This document shows, piece by piece, positions 1 through 5,850 of a stretch of DNA of 15,693 nt. Source of the stretch: Nocardia sp. NRRL S-836 (GTDB taxonomy: Bacteria > Actinomycetota > Actinomycetes > Mycobacteriales > Pseudonocardiaceae). The translations under genes and the position numbers were made by a program. The first letter of the stretch is position 1. Every line of letters begins with the position of its first letter. The notes beneath the pieces were generated by a model. That model did no database searches, was not told the origin of the DNA, and saw nothing but the letters and a program-made list of their open reading frames with translations. The stretch lies in contig NZ_LGDY01000162.1 in assembly GCF_001279525.1 (NCBI RefSeq), positions 1 through 15,693 on the forward strand, read 5' to 3'.

Positions 1-66
1 CGCAAAACGCTCGGCTGGGACAACCCAGCCGAGCGCCTCGCTAAGCTCCTGGTCAAAGCCAGTTGA
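1..66 (+). CDS. IS30-family transposase, C-terminal fragment (5' end outside window)
   Basis: The first 21 codons form an open frame ending in TGA at 64-66. The peptide starts RKTLGWDNPAERLAKLL, which matches the C-terminal end of IS30-family DDE transposases, where an RKTLGW-P-E motif closes the integrase core. Only the tail is in the window, so whether the full gene is intact cannot be judged. A sequence resembling an IS30-type terminal repeat follows within 10 bp, as expected for the right end of such an element. Confidence 0.8.
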   Translation, partial: RKTLGWDNPAERLAKLLVKAS

Positions 67-98
67 TCACTTCTGTTGCAACGACCCCTTGAAAGCGC
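1..98 (+). mobile_element. Right end of an IS30-family insertion sequence
   Basis: The transposase tail is followed at about 73-98 by a sequence with the look of an IS30-family terminal inverted repeat (TGTTGCAACGACCCCTTGAA). The left end and target duplication are outside the window, so the exact boundary is inferred. The element ends roughly 40 bp past the ald stop codon and does not interrupt ald. It may have replaced or displaced the original ald terminator. Confidence 0.6.
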
Positions 99-136
99 CT
101 GTTTCGCGTGCGGGGGCTCCATCATCCGGTTGGCTT

Positions 137-1249
137 TCAGACCACGCTGTCCAGCGGCGTGTGCGTGAGGCCGGTCGCCTCGGCCACCGGGCCGTTCGTC
201 AGCTGGCCGGCGTGGACGTTCAGTCCGAGGGCCAGCGAACGGTCGTCCTTCAGCGCCTTCTCCCAGCCCTTGCCGGCCAGGGCGACCGCGTAGGGCAGCG
301 TCACGTTGGTGAGCGCGTAGGTGGAGGTGCGTGGGACGGCGCCGGGCATGTTGGCGACGCAGTAGAAGACCGAGTTGTGCACCTCGTAGGTGGGCTCGGC
401 GTGCGTGGTGGGGCGGGAGTCCTCGAAGCAGCCGCCCTGGTCGATGGCGATGTCCACCAGGACCGAACCGGGCTTCATCTCGGCGACCAGCGCGTTCGAC
501 ACGAGCTTCGGGGCCGCGGCACCGGGGACGAGCACGGCGCCGATGACGAGGTCGGCCTCGCGGACGGCCTGCTCGACGGAGAAGGCGTTCGAGGCCAGCG
601 TGCGCAGGCGGCCCTGGAACTGGGCGTCGATCTGGCGCAGGCGGTCGACGTTGGTGTCGAGGATCTGCACGTCGGCGCCCATGCCGACGGCGATGGTGGC
701 GGCGTTGACGCCGGCCACGCCGCCGCCGATCACGACCACGCGGGCCGGTGCGACGCCGGGGACGCCGCCGGGCAGCACGCCGCGGCCGCCGGAGGGCTTC
801 ATCAGGGAGAACGCGCCGACCTGCGGGGCGAGGCGACCCGCGACCTCGGACATCGGGGCCAGCAGCGGCAGGGAGCGGTTGGGCAGCTGCACGGTCTCGT
901 AGGCGACGGCCGTGGTGCCGGAGGCCAGCAGGGCCTCGGTCAGCGGCTTGTCGGCGGCGAGGTGCAGGTAGGTGAAGAGGGTCTGACCGGCGCGGAGGCG
1001 GGGGTACTCCTCGGCGATCGGCTCCTTGACCTTGAGGACCAGGTCGCCCTCCGCCCAGACGTCGTCGGCGGAAGCGAGGATCTTGGCGCCCGCGGCGAGG
1101 TACTCCTCGTCGGTGATGGCGGAACCGAGACCGGCGCCCTGCTCGACGTACACGTCGTGGCCGCGGCCGGTCAGCTCGTGGGCACCGGCCGGCGTGAGGG
1201 CGACGCGGTACTCGTGGTTCTTGATCTCGCGAGGAACTGCGATCCGCAC
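137..1249 (-). CDS. ald: Alanine dehydrogenase
   Basis: This is NAD-dependent L-alanine dehydrogenase, a cytosolic enzyme that interconverts alanine with pyruvate plus ammonia. At 370 aa it has the normal family length. The N-terminus carries the family signature (VPREIKNHEYRVALTPAG). The residues known to bind or act on substrate fall at the expected numbers: Arg15, Lys75, His96 and Asp270. A Rossmann glycine motif (GGGVAGVNA) lies at about 175-183. The start is GTG, preceded by a strong GGGAGGAG ribosome site 5 nt upstream, which fixes it. It is transcribed divergently from the riboswitch-gcvH-sdaA unit and ends close to an IS30 end. Alanine dehydrogenases of actinobacteria are often induced by alanine through Lrp/AsnC-type regulators. 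A palindrome lies in the leader here, but no regulator gene is in view. Confidence 0.97.
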   Translation of the reverse strand: MRIAVPREIKNHEYRVALTPAGAHELTGRGHDVYVEQGAGLGSAITDEEYLAAGAKILASADDVWAEGDLVLKVKEPIAEEYPRLRAGQTLFTYLHLAADKPLTEALLASGTTAVAYETVQLPNRSLPLLAPMSEVAGRLAPQVGAFSLMKPSGGRGVLPGGVPGVAPARVVVIGGGVAGVNAATIAVGMGADVQILDTNVDRLRQIDAQFQGRLRTLASNAFSVEQAVREADLVIGAVLVPGAAAPKLVSNALVAEMKPGSVLVDIAIDQGGCFEDSRPTTHAEPTYEVHNSVFYCVANMPGAVPRTSTYALTNVTLPYAVALAGKGWEKALKDDRSLALGLNVHAGQLTNGPVAEATGLTHTPLDSVV

Positions 1250-1280
1250 GATGACTCCTCCCGTTTCGGCTGGCTGTCAT

Positions 1281-1293
1281 CTCACAATGTGAG
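1281..1293. promoter_or_regulatory. Palindrome in the ald leader, possible operator
   Basis: CTCACA-A-TGTGAG is a perfect 6+1+6 inverted repeat. It lies about 30 bp upstream of the ald GTG, in the divergent ald/gcvH intergenic region. Its position fits a repressor or activator site for ald. The binding protein is unknown. Confidence 0.4.
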
Positions 1294-1399
1294 GCAGTCG
1301 AAAGGTCATGTCACTGTGCTACTGGCACTGTCAGCACCCCTTGTGGTTGTTCGCCCCGAACAAAGCGACCACACCTGTGAACGGGTGGACCTGCCCGCG

Positions 1400-1429
1400 T
1401 TGACACCCGGCGGCGGGCCCACATAGCGT
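1400..1429 (+). promoter_or_regulatory. Promoter of the riboswitch-gcvH-sdaA unit
   Basis: TTGACA at 1400-1405 and TAGCGT at 1424-1429 are separated by 18 bp. This matches the actinomycete principal-sigma consensus (TTGACN, TAGRRT-like). Transcription would begin near 1436, about 40 nt before the glycine aptamer, leaving a leader of nearly 200 nt before gcvH. Confidence 0.65.
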
Positions 1430-1477
1430 TCCGCCTGAACTGAATACCGGCCGCGGTGCCCCTGACGGGCACCAGAA

Positions 1478-1564
1478 CCCGAGTGGGAGAGACCTCGACG
1501 ACTGCTGGTCGGGGCGCCGAAGGGGCAAGCTCCCGCACACTCTCAGGCAGCAAGACCACTCGGG
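1478..1564 (+). promoter_or_regulatory. Glycine riboswitch, single aptamer
   Basis: The conserved glycine-aptamer blocks occur in order. GGGAGAGACC is at about 1485-1494, GCCGAAGGGGCAAGCTCCC at 1516-1533, and CACTCTCAGGCAG at 1538-1550. The terminal helix P1 is a perfect 9-bp stem: CCCGAGTGG (1478-1486) with CCACTCGGG (1556-1564). I find no second canonical aptamer downstream, so this looks like a singlet. It sits between a good promoter and gcvH. In this family glycine binding usually turns on glycine-cleavage genes. Confidence 0.9.
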
Positions 1565-1630
1565 GTAGGCAACTCTGCACGGCGGAGGGGGCGCAAGTGT
1601 CCTGACCCGTCACGAGCCAGAGGAGTCGCC
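1565..1630 (+). promoter_or_regulatory. Expression-platform region and ribosome site of gcvH
   Basis: Between aptamer and start codon lies a hairpin, CTCTGC-ACG-GCGGAG (1573-1587, one G-U). The gcvH Shine-Dalgarno AGGAG is at 1621-1625. GGCAACTCT (1568-1576) can pair imperfectly with the ribosome-site region (1619-1630, with bulges). No U-run terminator is visible. Translational control by ribosome-site masking is therefore the more likely mechanism, but this is inference. Confidence 0.4.
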
Positions 1631-2011
1631 GTGGAGTTCCCCGAGAACCTGCTCTACACCGCCGAGCACGAGTGGGTGGACTGGACGCCGGGCACGCAGG
1701 ACCCGCTGACCTGCGGAATCACCGAGTACGCCGCGGACGCGCTGGGTGACATCGTCTTCGTCCAGCTGCCCGAGGTCGGAGCGAAGGTCGTCTCGAACGA
1801 GGTCTGCGGCGAGCTGGAGTCCACCAAGTCCGTCAGCGACCTGTTCTCCCCGGTCACCGGCGAGGTGCTCGAGGTCAACAGCGCCGTCGTCGACGACCCC
1901 GCGATCATCAACACCGACCCGTACGGCGCCGGCTGGCTGTTCAAGGTGCGCGTCGACTCGGCGGAGGGCCTGCTCACCGCGGCCAAGTACGCCGAACTGA
2001 CCAAGGACTGA
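1631..2011 (+). CDS. gcvH: Glycine cleavage system H protein
   Basis: GcvH is the lipoylated carrier that shuttles the aminomethyl group between the P, T and L proteins of the glycine cleavage complex. The 126-aa protein has the usual length. It carries the lipoyl attachment site [10 protein letters not shown] with Lys66. It also has the N-terminal TAEHEWV and C-terminal GWLFKV segments typical of the family. The GTG start at 1631 is chosen because AGGAG lies 5 nt upstream and the protein begins at the family's usual position. It is the first gene after a glycine riboswitch and is followed 29 bp later by sdaA. gcvT, gcvP and glyA are not in the window, so the complex must be completed from elsewhere. 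Confidence 0.97.
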   Translation: MEFPENLLYTAEHEWVDWTPGTQDPLTCGITEYAADALGDIVFVQLPEVGAKVVSNEVCGELESTKSVSDLFSPVTGEVLEVNSAVVDDPAIINTDPYGAGWLFKVRVDSAEGLLTAAKYAELTKD

Positions 2012-2040
2012 CCCGCACCCCCACCGCGAAGGACTGATCA

Positions 2041-3405
2041 GTGGCGATCAGCGTTTTCGACCTGTTCTCCGTCGGCATCGGACCATCGAGCTCGCACACC
2101 GTCGGCCCGATGCGCGCGGCCGCGATGTTCGTCGACAAGCTCGGCACGCGCGCGTCCGAAGTGGACCGCGTGCACGTCGAGCTGTTCGGTTCGCTCGGCG
2201 CGACCGGACACGGCCACGGCAGCCCCAAAGCCGTGTTCCTGGGCCTCGAAGGCAACCTGCCGGAAGAGGTCGACCCCGCGGCCGCGGCCGTGCGCGTCGA
2301 GGAGATCATCACCACCGGACGGCTCCGGCTCGGTGGCGCGCACGAGATCGGCTTCGTGCACGACCGCGACCTCGTCATGCACCGCCGCAAGTCACTCCCG
2401 TTGCACCCCAACGGGATGAGCTTCGCGGCGTTCCGCGGTGACGAGCCGGTGGAGCACGCCGTCTACTACTCGATCGGCGGCGGCTTCGTCGTCGACGAGA
2501 ACGCCTCGGGCACCGACCGGATCAAGGCGGACACGACCCCGTTGCCGCACCCGTTCCTCACCGGCGACGAGCTGCTCGCGCGCTGCCGCGAGACCGGCCT
2601 GTCGATCAGCGAGATCATGATGGCCAACGAGCTGTCGTGGCGGTCGGAAGAAGAGGTCCGGTCCGGGCTGCTGCACATCTGGCACGTGATGCAGGAGTGC
2701 GTCGAGCGCGGCTGCACCGAGCAGGGCGTCCTGCCCGGCGGCCTGAAGGTCCGCCGCCGCGCCGCCGAGATGCGCAAGCGGCTGGAGGGCGAGCACTTCG
2801 TCACCGACCCGTTGCGCGTCATGGACTGGGTGACGCTCTTCGCGTTGGCGGTCAACGAGGAGAACGCCGCCGGCGGCCGGGTCGTCACCGCCCCGACGAA
2901 CGGCGCGGCCGGCATCGTGCCCGCGGTCCTGCACTACTACACGCGGTTCGTGCCGGGCGCCTCGGACGACGGTGTCGTGCGGTTCCTGCTGACCGCCGGC
3001 GCGATCGGCGTGCTGTTCAAGGAGAACGCGTCGATCTCCGGCGCCGAGGTCGGCTGCCAGGGCGAGGTCGGCTCGGCCTGCTCGATGGCCGCCGGTGGCC
3101 TCGCCGAGGTGCTCGGCGGCACCCCGGAACAGGTCGAGAACGCCGCCGAGATCGCCATGGAGCACAACCTCGGCCTCACGTGCGACCCGATCGGCGGCCT
3201 GGTGCAGATCCCGTGCATCGAACGCAACGCCGTCGCGTCGATCAAGGCGATCACCGCGGTGCGCATGGCGTTGCGCGGCGACGGCTCGCATTTCGTGTCG
3301 CTCGACAAGGTCATCAAGACCATGCGCGACACCGGCAAGGACATGTCGGTGAAGTACAAGGAAACCGCACGCGGCGGCCTCGCCGTGAACGTCATCGAGT
3401 GCTGA
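2041..3405 (+). CDS. sdaA: L-serine ammonia-lyase (iron-sulfur, single chain)
   Basis: The enzyme deaminates L-serine to pyruvate and ammonia using a [4Fe-4S] cluster. At 454 aa it is the fused single-chain form, with the beta domain N-terminal ([20 protein letters not shown]) and the catalytic alpha domain C-terminal. Cluster cysteines are seen at 339, 381 and 392. The last residue is Cys454 (NVIEC). This spacing equals that recalled for the Legionella enzyme, whose C-terminal cysteine plugs the active site as a fourth cluster ligand (tail-in-mouth). The GTG start has a GAAGGA ribosome site. It follows gcvH by 29 bp and probably shares its riboswitch-controlled mRNA. This would link glycine excess to serine disposal. 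Confidence 0.96.
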   Translation: MAISVFDLFSVGIGPSSSHTVGPMRAAAMFVDKLGTRASEVDRVHVELFGSLGATGHGHGSPKAVFLGLEGNLPEEVDPAAAAVRVEEIITTGRLRLGGAHEIGFVHDRDLVMHRRKSLPLHPNGMSFAAFRGDEPVEHAVYYSIGGGFVVDENASGTDRIKADTTPLPHPFLTGDELLARCRETGLSISEIMMANELSWRSEEEVRSGLLHIWHVMQECVERGCTEQGVLPGGLKVRRRAAEMRKRLEGEHFVTDPLRVMDWVTLFALAVNEENAAGGRVVTAPTNGAAGIVPAVLHYYTRFVPGASDDGVVRFLLTAGAIGVLFKENASISGAEVGCQGEVGSACSMAAGGLAEVLGGTPEQVENAAEIAMEHNLGLTCDPIGGLVQIPCIERNAVASIKAITAVRMALRGDGSHFVSLDKVIKTMRDTGKDMSVKYKETARGGLAVNVIEC

Positions 3406-3417
3406 GCCCCACCGCGT

Positions 3418-3450
3418 CGTCCCGGCTGTCCACTCCGGACCGCCGGGACG
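3418..3450. terminator. Hairpin between converging sdaA and HxlR gene
   Basis: CGTCCCGG (3418-3425) pairs perfectly with CCGGGACG (3443-3450) around a 17-nt loop. It lies 13 bp past the sdaA stop and 10 bp before the HxlR stop on the other strand, so it could serve both directions. There is no U tract, as is common in actinomycetes. Confidence 0.5.
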
Positions 3451-3459
3451 CGCGACCGG

Positions 3460-3813
3460 TCAGCGGGCGTCGTAGGCCTGCTGCGCCGACAACACCTCGG
3501 GCATCCGCGACTCCAGCAGGGTGATCAACGCCATGAGCCGCTCGGCCGTCTCCCGCCCGAGCGGTGTGAGGCTGTAGTCGACCCGCGGCGGGTTCGTCGG
3601 CTGCGCGTCGCGGTGCACGAGCCCGTCGCGCTCCAGCGCGTGCAACGTCTGGGACAGCATCTTCTCGCTGACACCGTCGACCCGGCGGCGCAGCTCGTTG
3701 AACCGCAGCGGCCCCGCGACGAGCGCGCTCAGCGTGAGGCTGCCCCACCGGCCGGTGACGTGCTCCAGCGTGGGACGTGAGGGGCACGCCTTCGCGAACA
3801 CGTTGAACTCCAT
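3460..3813 (-). CDS. HxlR-family winged-helix regulator
   Basis: This is a small MarR-like DNA-binding protein of the HxlR family. The full HTH_HxlR domain runs from CPSRPTLEHVTGRW near the N-terminus through RFNELRRRVDGVSEKMLSQTLHALERDGLVHR to the wing (VDYSLTPLG). The conserved N-terminal cysteine is present, a residue used for thiol or electrophile sensing in some members. I place the start at the ATG at 3813 (117 aa). A longer reading from GTG 3837 would begin inside the palindromic operator. The gene lies between sdaA (convergent) and the Ro60 gene upstream, separated from the latter by a strong terminator. Its targets cannot be read from the window beyond likely autoregulation. Confidence 0.9.
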   Translation of the reverse strand: MEFNVFAKACPSRPTLEHVTGRWGSLTLSALVAGPLRFNELRRRVDGVSEKMLSQTLHALERDGLVHRDAQPTNPPRVDYSLTPLGRETAERLMALITLLESRMPEVLSAQQAYDAR

Positions 3814-3833
3814 GCCCGCGAGACTACCCCATT

Positions 3834-3854
3834 GCACTTACGAAAAGTTAGTGC
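3834..3854. promoter_or_regulatory. Probable HxlR autoregulatory operator
   Basis: GCACTTAC (3834-3841) and GTTAGTGC (3847-3854) are 8-bp inverted arms with one mismatch around GAAAA. The arms resemble the ACTTAC/GTAAGT half-sites typical of HxlR-family operators. The site is 20 bp upstream of the ATG at 3813 and so would overlap the promoter or transcription start of the gene. Confidence 0.6.
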
Positions 3855-3867
3855 TCACGCAGGCGAG

Positions 3868-3896
3868 GGGCCCGCACACGCGCTGTGTGCGGGCCC
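3868..3896 (-). terminator. Strong terminator hairpin after the Ro60 gene
   Basis: GGGCCCGCACAC (3868-3879) and GTGTGCGGGCCC (3885-3896) form a perfect 12-bp stem with a 5-nt loop. It starts only 5 nt beyond the rsr stop codon on the minus strand. It insulates rsr from the HxlR promoter just beyond. Confidence 0.75.
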
Positions 3897-3901
3897 TCCG
3901 C

Positions 3902-5482
3902 TCAGAACGGCCAGTCGGCGTTCCGCCCGGCTTCCAGCAGCGGGATCATCCGAAAAGTCGAATCCGTCAGGCCGCCGAACTCGTGCCTGTTGGCCTTTCC
4001 GGTCGCGTAGGCACCCTGCTGGTACCCGCCCAGGTTGAACCCGTAGATCGGCACGTGCCGCGGCACGACGTCGCTGACGCCCTCGCCGTGACCACCGATC
4101 GTCTGCATGTCCGAGATGATGAACACCCGGTCGTGCCCCCGGTAGGAGGCCTTCAGCGACCCGACGATGTCGGTGCCGTGCCCGACCTCGCCGATCCTCT
4201 TCAGGAACCGGTCGACCTCGCTGATGACCGAGCCGCCGCGCCGCAGCTCGTGGCGGAACACACCACTCGCGAACCCGCGGACGTCGACCTGCTCGCCCTT
4301 CGCCCCCAGCGCCACCCCGAACACGGCCGCGGCCTTGGCCGGCGTGACCTTCGACCGCGCCGAGTACCCCGTGCCGGTCATCGACGCCGAGGTGTCGATG
4401 AGGATCAGCGACCGCCCCGGCAACGCCGGGAGGTTGCTCAGCGACGCCTCCAACGCCTGGTCGAGCGCGTGCCCCCACCGCAGGCTCGGCGCCGCCTCGT
4501 ACGCGGACAGGAACCGGAACGGGAACTGCCGCGACCGCGCGACCTGACCGGGATCGGCCAGCCGTGCCGCGACCTGCGCCGCCACCTCGTCCGACATCCC
4601 GGCCTCGTCGAAGTTCCTGAGGTTCCTGATCAGCGACATGTAACCCATGGTCGGCGCCAACGCCTCCCACACCTGGGCGGTCATCGGCCCCTGCAGCCAC
4701 CCGGCCACCGACTCCCACGTCATTCCCGCCCGCCGCAGCACGTCCGCCGCGTCCGGTCGCCCGAACAACGCACGCCGCTCTTCGACCGGCCACGCCATCA
4801 GCTCCCGCCGCGCCGCGACGATCCGCAACGACGCGGGCACCGCGACGTCCGCGTTCCGCCGCCGGTCGAGCACGTACTGGAACAGGTCGCCCTGCCAGTC
4901 CGCACCCGGCGACGGGTGCGCGAGGTTCAGCACGTCGGCCACGCGGAACCCGCGCGCCTCGCTGTCCCACTTGAGCACGGACCGCTCGTCGTACAGCCGC
5001 TGCACCGCGTCCGCGATACCGCGCTTGACCGGCTTCGGCACGTTCCGCCCGTGCGTGGCCGTCCAGTACGCCAGCAACTCACCCGGCTCGTCCGCCCGCT
5101 GCAACACCGACGCCACAACGGCCCGGTTCGTCACGCCCGTGTCGGCCCCGGCCTCGAGCCGCGCCTTCACGAACTCGGCCGCACCGACCAGTGACGCCGT
5201 CCGCATGTTCGCCTCGCCGCGCAACCAGGCCAGCATCCGGGCAGTCCACTCCGGATCCTGCAACGCCGCCGCACGCACGAGCCGCGCGTACCGCTCGTCC
5301 CGCGCACCACCGGACTCGTAGAACGTCTGCTCGCCGCCCATGTTCGACACGGCCAGCAGGAACAGCTCACCCAGCACGGTGCGCTCGTACCCGTCGCCAC
5401 CCTCGTGGGTGCGACCGGCCCGCTTCGACTCGACCGGGCTCTTCCCGAACGGACGAACCTTCAGGATGTTGAACTTCGACAT
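3902..5482 (-). CDS. rsr: TROVE-domain protein, Ro60 orthologue (Rsr)
   Basis: Ro60 is a ring-shaped RNA-binding protein that holds Y RNAs and misfolded RNAs. In Deinococcus it works with a Y RNA and PNPase in RNA degradation. The 526-aa protein has an N-terminal TROVE HEAT-like ring (about 10-330) and a C-terminal von Willebrand A domain. The latter has an intact MIDAS: Asp363-Ser365-Ser367, with Thr437 and Asp458 as likely further ligands. The N-terminus (MSKFNILKVRP) and QxF-R-FLSAYEA are family-typical. The ATG at 5482 has a GGGGGAG ribosome site. Immediately upstream on the same strand are three Y-RNA-like genes, which is the strongest contextual support. Translation may be linked to the Y array, because the 3' end of Y1 can pair with the ribosome site. 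No rtcB is in view. Confidence 0.96.
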   Translation of the reverse strand: MSKFNILKVRPFGKSPVESKRAGRTHEGGDGYERTVLGELFLLAVSNMGGEQTFYESGGARDERYARLVRAAALQDPEWTARMLAWLRGEANMRTASLVGAAEFVKARLEAGADTGVTNRAVVASVLQRADEPGELLAYWTATHGRNVPKPVKRGIADAVQRLYDERSVLKWDSEARGFRVADVLNLAHPSPGADWQGDLFQYVLDRRRNADVAVPASLRIVAARRELMAWPVEERRALFGRPDAADVLRRAGMTWESVAGWLQGPMTAQVWEALAPTMGYMSLIRNLRNFDEAGMSDEVAAQVAARLADPGQVARSRQFPFRFLSAYEAAPSLRWGHALDQALEASLSNLPALPGRSLILIDTSASMTGTGYSARSKVTPAKAAAVFGVALGAKGEQVDVRGFASGVFRHELRRGGSVISEVDRFLKRIGEVGHGTDIVGSLKASYRGHDRVFIISDMQTIGGHGEGVSDVVPRHVPIYGFNLGGYQQGAYATGKANRHEFGGLTDSTFRMIPLLEAGRNADWPF

Positions 5483-5486
5483 GGCT

Positions 5487-5519
5487 CTCCCCCTCGGGAA
5501 TTAGTAGAAAAAGGGGGAG
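5487..5519 (-). promoter_or_regulatory. Ribosome-site-masking hairpin in the rsr leader
   Basis: On the minus strand CTCCCCC (5519-5513), at the very end of the Y1 RNA, is fully complementary to GGGGGAG (5493-5487), the rsr Shine-Dalgarno. The loop is 19 nt. The CTC is also the end of the Y1 closing stem. Folding of Y1 and masking of the ribosome site therefore compete for the same bases. Confidence 0.45.
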
Positions 5520-5692
5520 CGCACAGCCACAGATGTGTCCGAGATCAAGGTCGCGGAAGGTGTTTGGTGCTCTGCCGGACTGAGCTACAGCCGGACGTGG
5601 ATCCGGCTGACGGGATTCGAACCCGCGACCGCCCCATTAACAGTGGAAGTAACCTTCAGCTTCGCACCGGACACAGGTGAAGTTGTGCGCTC
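5505..5692 (-). ncRNA. Y RNA 1 (YrlA type) with permuted tRNA-like domain
   Basis: On the minus strand the ends pair as GAGCGCACA (5692-5684) with TGTGCGCTC (5525-5517). Next comes TGTGTCCG (5675-5668) with CGGACACA (5541-5534), then GAAGGT (5657-5652) with ACCTTC (5561-5556). The 5' strand carries the shared GGTGCGAAGC...GGTTACTTC Ro-binding core. Inside lies a tRNA in reversed half-order. There is a T-arm with TTCGAAT loop (5626-5610), acceptor strand CAGCCGG (5609-5603), loop ATCCACGT, acceptor strand CCGGCTG (5594-5588), the TA linker, and D-arm (5585-5569). Known bacterial Y RNAs (YrlA) mimic tRNA in just this way. The closing stem is followed by CCCCCUUUUUCU, an intrinsic-terminator-like tail. 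The exact ends are inferred. Confidence 0.85.
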
Positions 5693-5763
5693 CCGAGGTC
5701 AGGGTCGCCGACGGTGTAACACGTTTTCAAGGCGAAGTAACCGTCTGCTTCGCACCGGGTGCA
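5690..5763 (-). ncRNA. Y RNA 2, short form without tRNA-like domain
   Basis: This unit has the same Ro-binding 5' core as Y1, with GGTGCGAAGCAGACGGTTAC beginning near 5757. It also has the matching 3' strand ending in GACCTCGGG. GACGGT (5745-5740) pairs with ACCGTC (5715-5710), and CCCG (5759-5756) with CGGG (5695-5692), with a weak GC/GC extension. The apex is only about 24 nt and holds no T-arm, acceptor or D-arm. It therefore resembles the simple stem-loop layout of animal Y RNAs. Its 3' end abuts or overlaps the 5' stem of Y1 by a few bases, suggesting one precursor that is cut apart, or alternative folds. Confidence 0.7.
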
Positions 5764-5812
5764 GTTCTATGTAACCACGCCCCGCTACCGAATTTCCGTT
5801 CCGGGGGATTCG
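5764..5812 (-). other. Degenerate Y/tRNA-like spacer between Y RNA units
   Basis: On the minus strand this stretch contains GCGAATCCC, like a T-loop 3' half. It is followed by a hairpin CCGGA-ACGGAAA-TTCGG in the place of a closed acceptor. An imperfect copy of the Y core then follows (CGGTAGCGGGGCGTGGTTAC against CGGTGCGAAGC...GGTTAC). No clean stem partner is found. It looks like a decayed fourth unit, or spacer derived from one. This is inference from weak similarity. Confidence 0.35.
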
Positions 5813-5846
5813 CACGTGCCCGAGATCTGGATCGCGGAAGCACGTG
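5813..5846 (-). repeat. Orphan Y-RNA 3' module folded as its own hairpin
   Basis: The minus strand carries CTTCCGCGATCCAGATCTCGG, closely matching the 3' Ro-binding strand of Y1 (CTTCCGCGACCTTGATCTCGG). It has no 5' partner. Instead it is enclosed by a perfect 7-bp stem, GCACGTG with CACGTGC (5840-5846 and 5813-5819), and has internal CCG/CGG and GATC/GATC pairs. It may be a relic of a lost Y RNA or a small decoy-like hairpin. Confidence 0.4.
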
Positions 5847-5850
5847 GGGA

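Noticed and set aside
1565..1600. A second, tandem glycine aptamer
   Set aside because: The conserved blocks seen in the first aptamer are not repeated here. Only a small hairpin and the ribosome-site region are visible.
1311..1613. Minus-strand reading frame in the ald-gcvH gap
   Set aside because: It covers the gcvH promoter and the glycine riboswitch, has no recognisable domain or ribosome site, and is best seen as chance frame in high-GC DNA.
3698..5194. Long plus-strand frame of 498 codons antisense to rsr
   Set aside because: The Arg/Pro/His-rich composition is typical of a shadow frame opposite a real high-GC gene. The minus strand encodes a full TROVE-vWA protein.
5569..5626. A conventional minus-strand tRNA gene
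   Set aside because: T-arm, acceptor and D-arm are all present, but the 3' half precedes the 5' half, and there is no anticodon arm between D and T arms. It is the tRNA-like part of a Y RNA.
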